From Symsagittifera roscoffensis (lineage: Eukaryota > Xenacoelomorpha > Acoela > Convolutidae), in the NCBI RefSeq assembly GCF_963678635.1, contig NC_087066.1, positions 13,190,517 through 13,254,516 on the forward strand: a stretch of 64,000 bases of DNA. The letters are read 5' to 3'. Each line of letters opens with the position of its first letter. Position 1 is the stretch's first letter. The notes beneath the pieces are model-generated. The model worked only from the letters and a program-made list of their open reading frames with translations, searched no databases and was not told the DNA's origin. The position numbers were made by a program, and so were the translations under genes. Positions 43,936 to 54,559 of this stretch are shown here, piece by piece.

Positions 43936-45097
43936 GTTAAAAGTTTTAAACCTTCTGTTTTAAAACGTGTTTTTTTTTGCTTTGTTTTCAAACATGTTTT
44001 AGAACACTCCCCAACCCCCCATTTAACAAAATCAGATCAAATTGTGGAATGAAATAATTTGATCTGTTGAAATAACATAATTCAAAAGAAAATTACTTTA
44101 GATTATCCTAAATTTTAACAGTTTTCAGGTCGGTCTAACTCGGCTATGCAGAATTTTAACTATTTAGCTGTAATAGTAATATATTTTTCCAGTTTCATCA
44201 AGATGGATGAACGGTCACGACTAAATGAGGTTCAATCTAGAAAAATGGGGCAAACTGCGAATTAATTCGCAGAAGTAACAGAACTGAATCGAACAATAGA
44301 CAGCTGTGATTATTCTGCGAATTGAATGAGAGCATAGCTATTTAATCGTGACTCTTAATTCATGTCAGAAGGTTTGGTTGCATGAAACATTGCGTCTACA
44401 AAAAAGCGTGTACATTAAATTGAAAAATTTTAGATTTAACTAAAACTGAATAAAACTCCGATAACAAATAAAGATTAAATGAAATTTCTCTCAAAAATTG
44501 AAAAAGAAAAATAAACATTTTTCGAGACAGTATGACATTTGCAAATTGTATCAAGTTTAAAACAGGAAAAATTTTCAAGACTTTTTGAGACACGACCGCT
44601 TTCAGAACCGATCATTTTTAAGACAGGGATAATTTGCAACAAACAAATATTAGACAGTTTTTTAACCAGAAAAATTATCGCAAATTGAGTGATAAATAAA
44701 GATGGTGTTAAATAGAGGTTTTTAGAAAAATGAGCACAATTTGAGTGTTAAATAGAGAGGGTGTTACAATAGGATTTGTGAAAAAATTAGATAAATTGAT
44801 TGTTAAATAGGTTAAAAAGGGAATCTGTCTTATGAAACTGTTCAAATGCACGCCGGGTGGGTTCAACGCAAAGCGTCTGCAGGCTGGAAAGAAGTGCATT
44901 TAGTTTATTATCAAGCTGCTTTAAATTTTGAAATCGTTTTATATGATTGTGCAACTCTTTTCTGGCAAATCTCTTTTCTGCAACTCTTTTCTGGCAAAGA
45001 TTGCTGCAATTGCCTCAAAATTGTTGAATAGATTCGACTACTTGAGTTGCCTTATGTGGATTTGCTTTTTGGATTCCTTGCGAACTTGAGATCTTTC

Positions 45098-45680
45098 TCA
45101 CTGCCGTGTTATTAGTGAGTTTTTCATCTCGGACTCCGAAAGGAAATTGCACCCAATCGCCTCCGATTCCATGATTGTATAAGCAGTGTGAACCAGATTG
45201 ACAGGCATGATAATCACCTGTTCTGCGCATATGTGAACAACAGTAAGCTTAGGTGTTTTCAGGAAACTGTCAAACGCCTCAGCTATCCTGGTTCTCATCG
45301 CCTTGGTGATCGCATTATTTCTTCTAGACACATGAAAAACTTTCTCATCAGTCAACATCGCATAGAAGACATTACCTCCCGTCATATCTTTATGCGGTTT
45401 CGTATACGACCCATTTTCACTCAAATGCAGATACTGATGGTAGGCAGATATAAATTCAAAGCCATTGGAGCTTCTGGAACTTGTGGCCGAGAGAGTAGAG
45501 CAGAACTTCAGTTGGAAGTTTCACCACACCTCCACACTTCTCCGAGCTTCTCGCGGCGTCTCTATCGATGCAGTCCTGTGTAATATCGATGACATTCATT
45601 GGATGCGTAATCTTCCCATCCGGTTCGGTAATGTGGCGTTTCAAAAAACGTTTCGGAAATGTGGTGTTTGTCTTTGAGGC
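45098..45680 (-). CDS. JmjC-domain exons, KDM2/KDM7-like (copy 2)
   Basis: The same JmjC core as copy 1: HPMNVIDITQD, YLHLSENGSYTKPHKDMTGG, VFYAMLTDEKVFHV, MPVNLVHTAYT. The HxD...H iron triad is kept. The SYTKPHKD text is closer to the usual family pattern (SYTDFH) than copy 1, where an A run has expanded to KKKP. The same frame break occurs between the HPMNVID segment (45,456-45,644) and the HKD segment (45,098-45,424), so it predates the duplication. Upstream exons show lesions (see 46.4-46.8 kb), so copy 2 is the likelier pseudogene. Confidence 0.62.
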
Positions 45681-45719
45681 ATTTCAAAAACTGCTACACC
45701 GCCATTTCTACAACCTATA

Positions 45720-46020
45720 ATAAACGCTGATAGATTACACTTCTTTTGAAAACTCTACAGATATAATTTAGAATCTTAACCCTCTTTTTCTACAATTTGT
45801 TTTTGTAAGCAGGCGTTATGCTTTCTTATACCAGAAAAAAATTGCCAACAAACAGTAACCTTTCCTTCGTTCGATCTCGAGTTACACGAATATCCAATAT
45901 GTAATCCGAAGACACTTTCAGAGCACGAAGAACATATTCGAATGTGGAGTTTTGATTTCTAATGGTTCAAAAAACCCAGAATAACGTGATAAGTGGAAAG
46001 TGCTCTGGGCAGGTTTTCTT
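45720..46020 (-). other. Intron or exon remnant downstream of minisatellite exon 2
   Basis: The minus-strand sequence between the minisatellite exon and the JmjC exon corresponds to the middle of each 34-36 kb cassette. A frame with CSSCSESVFGLHIGY and NEGKVTVCWQFF is open for about 50 codons. Copy 1 lacks this part by deletion. Function unknown. Confidence 0.3.
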
Positions 46021-46024
46021 ATAG

Positions 46025-46322
46025 ATGACCTGGGTGGTGTGTCTTGAAAACTCGTCGCATTTGGAGAACTCGTCGCCTGTTGAGAACACGTCGCCTTTTG
46101 AGAACACCTCGCCTGGTGAGAACTCGTCTCCTGTTGCGAACTCGTCGCCTGTTGAGATCTCGTCGCCTGTTGAGCACTCGTCGCCTATTGAAAACTCGCA
46201 TTCTGTAGAGAACTCGCCTTCTGTTGAGAGCTCGTCGCCTGTTGAGAACTTGTTGCCTCTTGAGAGCTCATCGCCTGTATTTGAGAACTTTCCGCCTCTT
46301 GTCGAGAACTTGTCTGGGATCT
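46025..46322 (-). CDS. Minisatellite-encoded acidic exon (copy 2)
   Basis: Opens after TTTTAG as (G)AG-ATC-CCA-GAC and reads IPDKFSTRGGKFSNTGDEL, followed by about a dozen degenerate STGDEF-type hexapeptides. It ends in the SRHTTQVIYKKTCPEHF text shared with the cassettes. The 18-bp units (46046-46300) are more diverged than those of arrays 1-4, suggesting an older array. Its phase fits the upstream 46.45-46.53 kb exon (LLG|GT donor). Confidence 0.5.
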
Positions 46323-46445
46323 CTAAAAGAAAAACCCAAAACATTTTAACAAAAATTGTTTTAAAAAATAACTGACCAGCGCAACAATGTATAGTGCTTT
46401 AATTGAAATCGAAGATGTAACATGAAAAAGGAACTCACCCAATAA

Positions 46446-46800
46446 TTTGTCAGAAACTGCTGTTGTTGAGAACTCATCGCCTGTTGTTGAGAACTGATCG
46501 CCCGTTGTTGAGAATTTGCTTGCTTGGATTCTCAAGAATAAAAACACTCAAATTGTATAACTTTTATTTCAAAAACATTTGACCAGCGCATCAATTAAAT
46601 TATGTATAGTCCTGATACTGAACGTCAAAAAGATAACTTTAAATTGGAACTCATCCGATAATTGGTTAAGATCTGTGGAGATTTCTGCTTTAATTCGACA
46701 ACAAAGATATCGCCAAGTTGTGACACTTCACTGGGTGTCGCCTCCTGGTGCTACTCACGGACATGATATGACATCACATGCCAATGAGCTCAGCGGTTAA
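46446..46800 (-). pseudogene. Upstream exons of the JmjC locus (copy 2, damaged)
   Basis: Counterparts of the exons at 38502-38592 and 38717-38830. The first has a 4-base duplication (AAGCAAGC) near its acceptor, which shifts the frame. The second has ATGAGT in place of the GTGAGT donor (compare 38711-38716). In its frame, QLGDIFVVELKQK remains open, but a TAG precedes it. Both changes argue that copy 2 is not spliced normally. Confidence 0.5.
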
Positions 46801-46959
46801 TCTCAGTCGACAGATAGCAATCAGCTTGAGCTCAGTGGTAATTCTCAGTCGGCAGATGTCACAGCTCAATCTGAGTAGATTTTTTGAAGCGTCCAAAACA
46901 AAGGCTTTCATAACGACAAAAAGTCCCGTATTTCATGAAGTTCAAAGCTAGAAGACACG

Positions 46960-47214
46960 ATGAACACCAGAATTTACAAGCGTGGTCGCCCAGGCAAAAC
47001 TTTCTTCTGGCAAGATAAGATGGACATGGTGGATAAAAATCATCATATTTTAGACAGCTTAGTGGGAGTTTTCCAGAAACATACTAGACAAAATTCATTG
47101 TTTGTTCAATCGTCGCGAAATTCATGGTTTATTCAAACGTTAAGAAGTAAAATTAAAATGAAAATTACAGACCATGAGAAAGAAAAAGACAAATTGGGCA
47201 TTTTGGTTAAATAA
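46960..47214 (+). CDS. Unidentified 84-residue ORF (copy 2)
   Basis: Same ORF as 39023-39277 with T to M and F to I changes. Followed at 47217-47432 by the RLYIPGTPIPL frame, and at 47461-47682 by a basic 73-codon ORF (DDYLRRKKRHRLRYR ... TGEYATLTFAAYLGKD) that is frameshifted in copy 1 near 39,545. Families not recognised. Confidence 0.4.
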   Translation: MNTRIYKRGRPGKTFFWQDKMDMVDKNHHILDSLVGVFQKHTRQNSLFVQSSRNSWFIQTLRSKIKMKITDHEKEKDKLGILVK

Positions 47215-47699
47215 GCGCCATCGATCCTGTCGGCAGTTAGACGTCTACTAATTGTTGGAATTGGTTGTTTCCGTCTATATATACCGGGTACGCCGATACC
47301 ACTTGTCCATCCTTTGAACGCAACTGGAGGAAATGTTCAATTGGTTTTTCAAACAAGAGAGGACAAGACACAGATTTCGATATATTTTAGTGGAAGCAGT
47401 GAGGTTTGTGTTGTTCAACGTCTACTGAATTGACAGTTTCGCTGGAGTTCCCGTTGATATATGGGAGACGATTACCTGAGAAGAAAAAAACGTCACCGAC
47501 TTAGATACAGAACTATAGATTTAGAACCTACAGACAGCACGATCCGAACAAAGCATACTGGTGAATACGCAACGTTAACTTTTGCAGCCTACCTAGGCAA
47601 AGACAACATGACAAATATGAATAAAACCTCTGTTCTTCAGAATATTGGTCGGAGAAAAAGGCTGGCTGTACAAAAGGTCTAAGGAAATAGTTTCAATAG

Positions 47700-48740
47700 G
47701 CGCAAAGGTATTTTGCACTGGACATTCTCCCTTGTTGTTGTGACTAATTTCTCCTCTTGGTTCGGACGTTGGTCGCTTATCCAAACTTCCGTTGTATGTC
47801 AAAGATCCAGATCCGACTGTTTTGCAAGCAGAAGAACAAGCTCTCTTTCCCCTGCATGAAAAGAAGAAGTATTTTGTACGTACAGAAAAACCTAAAGAAT
47901 GGACATCAGCAATAAGAAATTGGCGCCACACTCCCAACCTCTGTCGACCCTACAACAGGCTTCCGAGAAAATTGATTTTTTTATTGATTAACCAGATACC
48001 TAATGAATCTTTAATATTCATTGAGATTAACCTCTGTGCATGTTCAGGAGCGAGGCATTTTTTAACACGTTCTTTTGAACATGATCTGGTCTTGCATTTT
48101 CAGACTCCTCCAGAAGTTGCCAGACTCTCACGAACAGCAGCGGTTAACAAAACTTAAACTCAGAAACGCTCGAGTTGTGAAAAACTTCAAGTTTGAGTAC
48201 CAATAAGACGCGCGGGCTAATTATGCAGACACATCAGCTTTGAAAGAAAATTAATTGCGTTTCATGATAAACAACGTTTGCGATCTTTTCGAAGGTATCT
48301 ACTGAAATGATGTTTATGTTCCAGCAACCAAAGAGAAAGCGCACATGAAAGTTCTTCTTCAGCTTCTACCCAATCTAGCAAATTCGGATGCGAATCTTTA
48401 GCAACGGGCTCCAGCTGAACTACATTTCGAATCTATCATAGGTGTTGTTAAGATTTTACGACAAAAACTGGACTACAAAGAAGATTACAGCACTACAAAG
48501 ACCAAGTAGAAACATACTAAGAAGTGTCTCTTTTGCTTTTTAAAGAAAGTGACCTCACTCCATATACACTGAAATTAGACAACATATGGATACTTTTTGA
48601 GTCTAAGTATTTGAAGGAACCCTGGAACCACTTAACTGAGTCCGCCAAACAATTCCACCTCACTTCCAGCAAGGAACATGACTTGAAGACGACGCGCGAT
48701 TGAGGGCGGGACGAAAGAAACAAAAACTCGGAAAACTTAG
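47700..48740 (+). other. Unidentified ORF segments (copy 2)
   Basis: The frame at 47792-48157 has PDPTVLQAEEQALFPLHEKK and YVRTEKPKEWTSAIRNW-like text, with a shift to a second frame before GARHFLTRSFEHDLVLHF. The rest is interrupted by stops. No hallmark motif. Confidence 0.3.
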
Positions 48741-48742
48741 AT

Positions 48743-49462
48743 TTGTTGTTTACATTCTGGCAAACAACTCGTCTTTCGCTTATGCGCGACAATCATGGAG
48801 AATCCATGAACTTTAGGAAGCAATTGCAATATTATGTTGATGAGTTCAACATCACGATCGAAGGATTGAACTATTTTGAAATTATCCAGAGACCAGGTGA
48901 TGAACCGCGTATGACTCTAGGAAAAAAGAATTTACAGAGCTTTTTAGCGGAATGCGATTCATTTTCTTAGGAGCTTTCAGGAACTACATCCAAAGAGGTT
49001 TGAAAAAAAATGGTCAAAACATGTGGTGGTATAGCAATAACAACCGATGAATCAGCGATTGCGATGCCAACAAGGTATGCGTATTTGCCACAGAGATTTT
49101 CCGTGTTTGAGTCGAGTAAAACTTTCACAGCAACCACGAAAAGTGATTGGGATTTTTTTGAAAAAATTTTTGTTTTAAAGCAACACTCGGCAGCAGAACT
49201 GTTAGAAATAACTCCGTTTATATTCGAAATCAAAGAAGATCTGAAGCTCTTCCAAAAAAAAACGGAAGTTTCCCTACAGTTATTGAGACAGATAAGGTTA
49301 TATCTCAAACCCCAATTCTTATCTGCCGACCCAGCTGTCTCAAAAAGAACCCATTATTATCAGAATCGACGAACTAAAAAGCTGAAACATAGATGCAAAA
49401 CAGCAAAACAAGCTAATTGGTGTAATTTTTATTCACTTTATCTGAAAGCAAACTGGCCCTGA
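48743..49462 (+). other. Unidentified ORFs (copy 2)
   Basis: 48743-48970 (NHGESMNFRKQLQYY ... RPGDEPRMTLGKK) then, in another frame, 49010-49462, a 150-codon ORF (TTDESAIAMPTRYAYLPQ, KLKHRCKTAKQANWCNFYSL). The second is the longest intact unknown frame in this unit; in copy 1 it is cut by a TAA near 41,050. No known family assigned. Confidence 0.35.
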
Positions 49463-50650
49463 AGAAATCGCGGATCCATCATTGACCAAAGAAGCCAGCA
49501 AAAAAGGAGAACAATATCTGAAGCTGAGAAACATCTGTTGAGACAGTGACATTTCAAGCTGTGAAGATACTCGTCTTATCTCACTGAACTTTTGTTGTGC
49601 TTAAAATCTTCAAAAAACTGGGCAATCATTTGTTTTTTTTTTATCGAACTTTTATCAATCCAACTGTCATACTTGTCCCGTCTGTGTCTTTTATTGAATT
49701 TGTTTTCGACAATTATGTTTTTGTTGCGTTTTCTTCCAAAAGAAATCCATTTTTTTTGTTTGATTTTTATTCAGACCGATTTCGCGCTGTTTGAAACGAA
49801 TTCTTAAACAGCGATATTTGCCCTCTAACAATATATATGTATTTACTTAACTCAAATCGGAGAGGCGGAGCCATCAGCAGAATTGTCTGAGAGCCTAATG
49901 GTTCCAAGGGATTTGAAATTTTAGTTTCCTTTTTGATGGTTTTGATTTTTATTATTATGGTTCCTTTACCAATCAGCCCAAACAAGTTTGTTTTTCTGCT
50001 CTTAGAATTTCTGCTTTTTCAATAATCTGCGTATTGACTGACCACAATTAGTAGGGGTGGTATTCGAAAAAAAAATGTTCTGTTTTTATTAGCCATACTA
50101 CTTCCTAACTTTTTTCTACTTTTTTAACGGTTTGAAGCGAAGGTTGCTTACTTTTTGACAGCTTTACTAATTGATTTTTACGCTCTTTTATTCTCGTCAA
50201 TTAGTGTTATTTTTTTATACTATCGATTTAGTACTTATTTTTCAATTTTTTATTCAGAAACATGTAAACCCCCACTTTCACGTCTGGTCCCGTTAGAGCA
50301 CTCGACAGAGAAGACCGATTGTGGAGAACAGCTCAGCTGCTCGATTGCAGTTAAGCTTTTGTTGTCTTTAAAACTAGACTTGAGTGGAATCTCGGATCTT
50401 TTCGATTCTCCTTTGTAACATTTGACAAAGATGAATATCCATGCCCAATCCGGAGCCAAGCGAATGAAATTCCCCCGTGCAAACTGCCCCGTTCCAAGAG
50501 CATTTTTACCAGCGACAAGGTCATGGGATAGGCGAAAAATAGACGGGCAAAAAGGGACGAGATGAAAACTTTTTTTCTTGTAGCTTTATAATTACGAATG
50601 GCATCAACAACATTTTCTGTAATTTAATACTTAAAATTGCAATTTTTGTA
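49463..50650. other. AT-rich intron-like stretch
   Basis: Corresponds to 41.5-43.4 kb of unit 1 without the internal duplicate. It has T-rich tracts with CAG ends and a decayed tRNA-like segment at about 49,857. No gene is supported. Confidence 0.35.
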
Positions 50651-50703
50651 ATTATCTTTAAAGATTTTTTGTGTAGTTATATTATAACCAAAACAAGCTA
50701 TCT

Positions 50704-50910
50704 TTGCGTGCATTTGTTGCCACAAACAATCCGTTCCAACGTAAAATGATTATTGCAACGGACCTTACAAAACGTACAGAGAAATGGCGAAAAACATGGG
50801 TGCGAGTTGAATATCGAAATCTCTGCACTGCGAAAACCATTACAATGATGAAAACGATGACAGTTGAAAAAAACCTTAAAGAGCTGGAAGATTTTTTGTC
50901 TGAACATTAG
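50704..50910 (+). CDS. Possible 3' exon of an unknown plus-strand gene
   Basis: Frame RAFVATNNPFQRKMIIATDL ... KRTEKWRKTW, ending LEDFLSEH and a TAG at 50908. AATAAA follows at about 50,937 in TCATCAAATAAACGC, a plausible poly(A) signal. Copy 1 (43,490-43,620) has the start of the frame but then diverges and stops. The stretch from TTTTTTGTCTGAACAT through AATAAACGCTTTTAGTGTTC is repeated at 51,490-51,570. Confidence 0.35.
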   Translation: MRAFVATNNPFQRKMIIATDLTKRTEKWRKTWVRVEYRNLCTAKTITMMKTMTVEKNLKELEDFLSEH

Positions 50911-51060
50911 AGTGAAAATGGTTTATTTTCATCAAATAAACGCTTTTAGTGTTCACCTTGCTTGGACAGTTCCTTTCATATAGGGTAAGCCCTCTTTCAA
51001 GTGTGATAAATACTATCGATTTTATTGATCCTCTCAACGAGCTTGTGAGTGTTTGTTTGT

Positions 51061-52200
51061 GCAATGTTATGTTTGATCTGAAAAACGAATAAAACTAAGA
51101 AGCGTACAGTTTCAACCAATCTTGCAAAAATATTTCAATCTTGAAAAATGCATAGTAGAAACAGATACTTTTTTTCAATTATATAATTTTAAATTATTGA
51201 GGTTAGCAATCGTTTCAAATTTTTTTCAGCCTGCATGAATTTTTTTATTGAGAAGATTTACTACATAGAACGCTAGCTTTAAAAAAATTCTAAACACCAG
51301 CGGCATAACAATTTTTTGTACATCATTTTTCTGTAACACTTCAACCACATGTCTTTTTTGATAAACATTTCTTAGTCTCTGGAGAAATTAAAGCAACTGC
51401 CCAACGGTAATTATTCTGCCCTAGAAAATTCAAACAACTTGCCATTGGCAATTTTATAAAGAAGAACAAGGAGTTTTTCAACTCGACCGAGGAATTTTTT
51501 GTCTGAACATGAGAGCACAAAAGGTTCTCTTTCATCAAATAAACGCTTTTAGTGTTCACCTTGCTTGGTTAATTCTTTTCGTAAAGGTTCAAACCCTTCG
51601 GGTCAATAATTCTTAAAGTAGTGCACAGGGGACTAAGTTCAGTTATTCTGCGTAATGTGCAGACACAAGTGGAAAGGAAAAAATCAATTATTCCTGGTTC
51701 ATACAATGTTCATTTATTTTCTGGTTGCTAAAAAAAGATGCGATTTTTTACTTAACTTTCTAAGTTTGATTTTTAGTTTTGTTTTCTTCTTTTTTAGTCG
51801 TTAAACCGAAATCACCCATTTTTGTGTTCTGGTCTTGAACGACGGGATTTTACATGCAATGGACCAGACGGTGATTTTTCGTGGGGAGCACTGTGAGATC
51901 GCGTTTTTATAAATTGACTAAACAGAGAATACCTCATTGTGCTAGTTTCGGAGTTAATTTCCAAAGTTCGACTGACGTTACCAGCTAATTTGTTGGCGCT
52001 AGCTCAACCTGAGAGTCCAGGTAAGATATCTTTTGTTTTCCACTTGCCTGTCAATAAAGAAAAAAACAGAAAATTTCGTACGAATATTAAATCATCGTTT
52101 TAACAAGTTCGCTTCACTTGTCTTAATTGGTCCAAACAAGTTATTGAATCCAGTGTTGCATTTTATTCTGTTGATTAAGTTGATTAGATGAACCCCTGGA
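51061..52200. other. Gene-poor stretch with a partial third copy of the 3' end
   Basis: Contains the repeat of the LEDFLSEH-like 3' end and AATAAA block at 51,490-51,570. The rest is AT-rich DNA with no recognised element. A gap of this kind between the JmjC repeats and the Penelope element marks the end of the duplicated region. Confidence 0.35.
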
Positions 52201-52209
52201 GGTGCGACT

Positions 52210-52458
52210 TTGGTCTGTTTCGGATTCAGCTCGCTGAATAACTGGCTCATGTCTATCAAAACAATTAGCGAGCGGGGCAAACTAATTTTTGACGGTGTTA
52301 CATCAGCCAGAGATTTAACGCAAAGAGCCTTTCGGATCGAGGACGAGCCAGCTGAATATTCGCTTCAGAATGAGAGCAAAGAGCGCAACACGTGCGCTTG
52401 GGACCTCATTTTGGGACAGGACTGCTCCCAGACAACTCCGTGGTCATTTTTAAAATGA
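52210..52458 (+). CDS. Possible isolated exon, weakly RA-domain-like
   Basis: 82-codon ORF with GKLIFDGVTSARDLTQRAFR followed by IEDEPAEYSL. This order (basic start, acidic-PAEY/F-L) is reminiscent of Ras-association ubiquitin-like folds, but the similarity is short and from memory of the pattern only. It could equally be chance. No flanking exons identified. Confidence 0.25.
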   Translation: MVCFGFSSLNNWLMSIKTISERGKLIFDGVTSARDLTQRAFRIEDEPAEYSLQNESKERNTCAWDLILGQDCSQTTPWSFLK

Positions 52459-52789
52459 CATTCTCTGTATCAATCTAACCCGGTATCGATTCAGTTTGTG
52501 AAGGGTGACTATAATTTTAAGGTTTATCACCAGCATGTTGTGGATTACGCTCTATGTCAGAAAAAACTTCGTGGATGCCCAGTTGGAAAGTAGCTCAGAA
52601 CTGCTCACAAATTTTTTTTACTCATTGCTATTATTATCTTGTTACCGTTATGACAGCCCATAGTGACTTTTTTATGCCTTACACGTATGCCTAATTTAAA
52701 CTATGAAACTTTACTTTTTTTCTAAAAGTTTTGCTTGCCCATTTGTAGAAAACATAACCTTTTGTTGTACCTTATGAGAAAGGCAAAGG

Positions 52790-54230
52790 GTTTTGTGTTA
52801 TGAAAAGACAAACTTATGACAGAAAACTACAACAAATTTTCAATTGCCAGTAGTTTACAGAAATCAAAAACGGCACTGTTAGTTTGATCTTGAAAGTAAA
52901 AAAGTTAACACACTGCTCGAAATGAAAAAACAAAAACTTCTAAGTGATAAAAATTATTCAAAGATCAAAACTACTGGCACTGAACCCATCATGTTTTAGG
53001 GCTTGGCTAAAGTGCATAAGAATTAAACATCATTCCATCCAGTTCAATAAATTCCTGGCAGTAGTTATCGTAAGCTTTTTGAAAAGGATACAATCGCAAA
53101 CATTGGAACATTTACGTTAGACGCTCGAGAAAAACTCAAAAAAAATTATACTTGACAAGCATCAACAAATTGATTCATTCTAAGTGTCAAAACATTAGTA
53201 AGAAACAATACCAAACATGGGTAATATAGAATGGTACTATGAATTCTTTCGTAATTTATCAGACACTTCAAATTTCCCTGATGAAAAAAAAACTGTTCGG
53301 AAGATACGTAGACGATATAATTAGTAGTGTAAAAAAGGGACCCAAAGACGTTACTTTATAGTGCAATCTCGTAGCATAAGAATTAAAAATTTGCAATAGA
53401 AAAAGCCAACAAGAATGGTGGATTTGCTTTTTTGAACCTGAATAATGTAGTAAATCAACAAAGGCAAAGGGACTTCATATTCAAATGATATCAAAAACCA
53501 ACTGATACTGAAACTAGTTTGAGTTTTTCTAGCAGCGCACCCCTCCAGAACAAGAAGAAAATGTGGAAGGACTAATATCTAGGTCTTTTTGTTTTGTTGT
53601 AACACCAATTGGAAAGGCTCTGACGAAGAGTTAAAAACTAACGAGAAATTTTGGAAGAAAAATCAGTACCCAGAGTCTTGGACATCCAAAATTGTAAAAG
53701 TACTTTGGAAAAAATCATAAGCGAATCATCAAAAAAGTTCACAGAAGGCAAAAACTAAAACCAGTCGCGAGAAAACTGACAAACCGATGTTTTCTACAGT
53801 ATCGAGGAAACTTTTGTTTCAAATTGAAAAAAAAAACTACAAAGGTCAAGCCCGGTAATGGTCATTTTCATGAAATCTTGCCTGCTGTCGCTAATGTCAT
53901 TTTCGATCGCAACCTGAAGTCTCATGTGGTTTAAGAAATTAAAAATGTGAATGTAGTTCCACCTATGTTGGACAAACATGCCGACATCTAACCACGCAGA
54001 TAAGAGAGCATCAAAAGACTGATTCGTCGGTAGGACAGCATCAAGAATGCTGTGGTTAGCTTAAGGCATTTGAAGAGCGATTAATGGACAAAAGCAATGT
54101 CGTTAAAAAGTAATTATAATTGGCGGCCCTCCATATAAGTAAACGCAAGCCGCTACTGAATACGCGCGACGAGTACAGGAGCCGAGAGCTCATACAAAAA
54201 TATAAGTCTGACATCAAGCATGTCAGCTCG
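52790..54230 (+). pseudogene. Penelope-like element, RT and GIY-YIG remnants
   Basis: Fragments of a Penelope-like retroelement in several frames: SDKNYSKIKTTGTEP, GLAKVHK near 53,000, IPGSSYRKL, the RT catalytic box RYVDDIIS (YVDD at 53305-53316), WYQKPTDTETSLSF-type text near 53,490, and a GIY-YIG nuclease core from 53952 (CSSTYVGQTCRHLTTQIREH). The last recognisable part, AALHISKRKPLLNTRDEYRS (54,121 on), is the usual C-terminus. Stops and frameshifts occur throughout, so it is inactive. The canonical order RT then GIY-YIG is preserved. Confidence 0.75.
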
Positions 54231-54545
54231 ATTCGTATTTTATTTTGTCGAACAAAACCATACAAAATGAGTAAAATATATCAATTAGACCCTAGAAATA
54301 GTTTCAAAAAAATTAGAAAATTGGGTCAAATTCCAGACATTTGTTGGAGAACGAAATATCTTCAAAAACGAAAGTTCCAAAAAATCGTTTCTCTAATTAT
54401 GTACAATTCTTGGATACTCATAAACTTTGATATTAATCATTTTGATTGTAAAAATCTTTTAAACTGTATATACTTTGACTTAAGGTTATTCATACCTGAT
54501 GATGCTAGTTATAGCGAAAACGTTCGTATTTTAATTAAAGTTTAA
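54120..54545 (+). other. Open frame covering the Penelope C-terminus and 3' sequence
   Basis: 141-codon ORF. Its first ~30 residues match Penelope C-termini; the remainder (KISKIYQLDPRNSF-like onward) has no known match and probably is 3' non-coding sequence that happens to be open. It ends on the candidate ribozyme. Confidence 0.45.
54496..54530 (+). ncRNA. Hammerhead-ribozyme-like motif
   Basis: CTGATGA (54496-54502), a hairpin GCTA-GTTA-TAGC (54504-54515), then GAAAA (54516-54520) and a possible tiny stem ACG-TT-CGT (54520-54527). This is the order of hammerhead core elements (CUGAUGA, stem II, GAAA, stem III). Penelope-like elements are known to carry minimal hammerheads with very short stem III. 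One extra A in the GAAA box and poor stem I pairing suggest an inactive copy. Confidence 0.45.
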
Positions 54546-54559
54546 TTGACTAATAACAA

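Larger units (their letters stand above)
36713..44310. repeat. Large duplication unit 1 of the JmjC region
   Basis: This block recurs at about 44,335-51,000 with offsets growing from ~7.5 to ~8.1 kb. It contains the minus-strand JmjC exons, the minisatellite exon and several plus-strand ORFs. An internal stretch (39,840-40,390, from GATCCAGATCCGACTGTTTT) is itself repeated at 42,240-42,920 in this unit but not in unit 2. Confidence 0.75.
44335..51060. repeat. Large duplication unit 2 of the JmjC region
   Basis: Second copy of 36,713-44,310. It lacks the internal 42.2-kb duplicate and has its own small changes. It ends about 51,060, shortly after the TTTAGTGTTCACCTTGCTTGG block. Confidence 0.72.

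Noticed and set aside
38840-51000. A Maverick/Polinton or viral insertion explaining the unknown plus-strand ORFs
   Set aside because: I looked for DNA polymerase B, retroviral-type integrase, packaging ATPase or capsid hallmarks in these frames and saw none, so I left the ORFs unassigned.
54056-54265. Minus-strand ORF over the Penelope C-terminus
   Set aside because: It is a shadow of the plus-strand RKPLLNTRDEYRS coding remnant.
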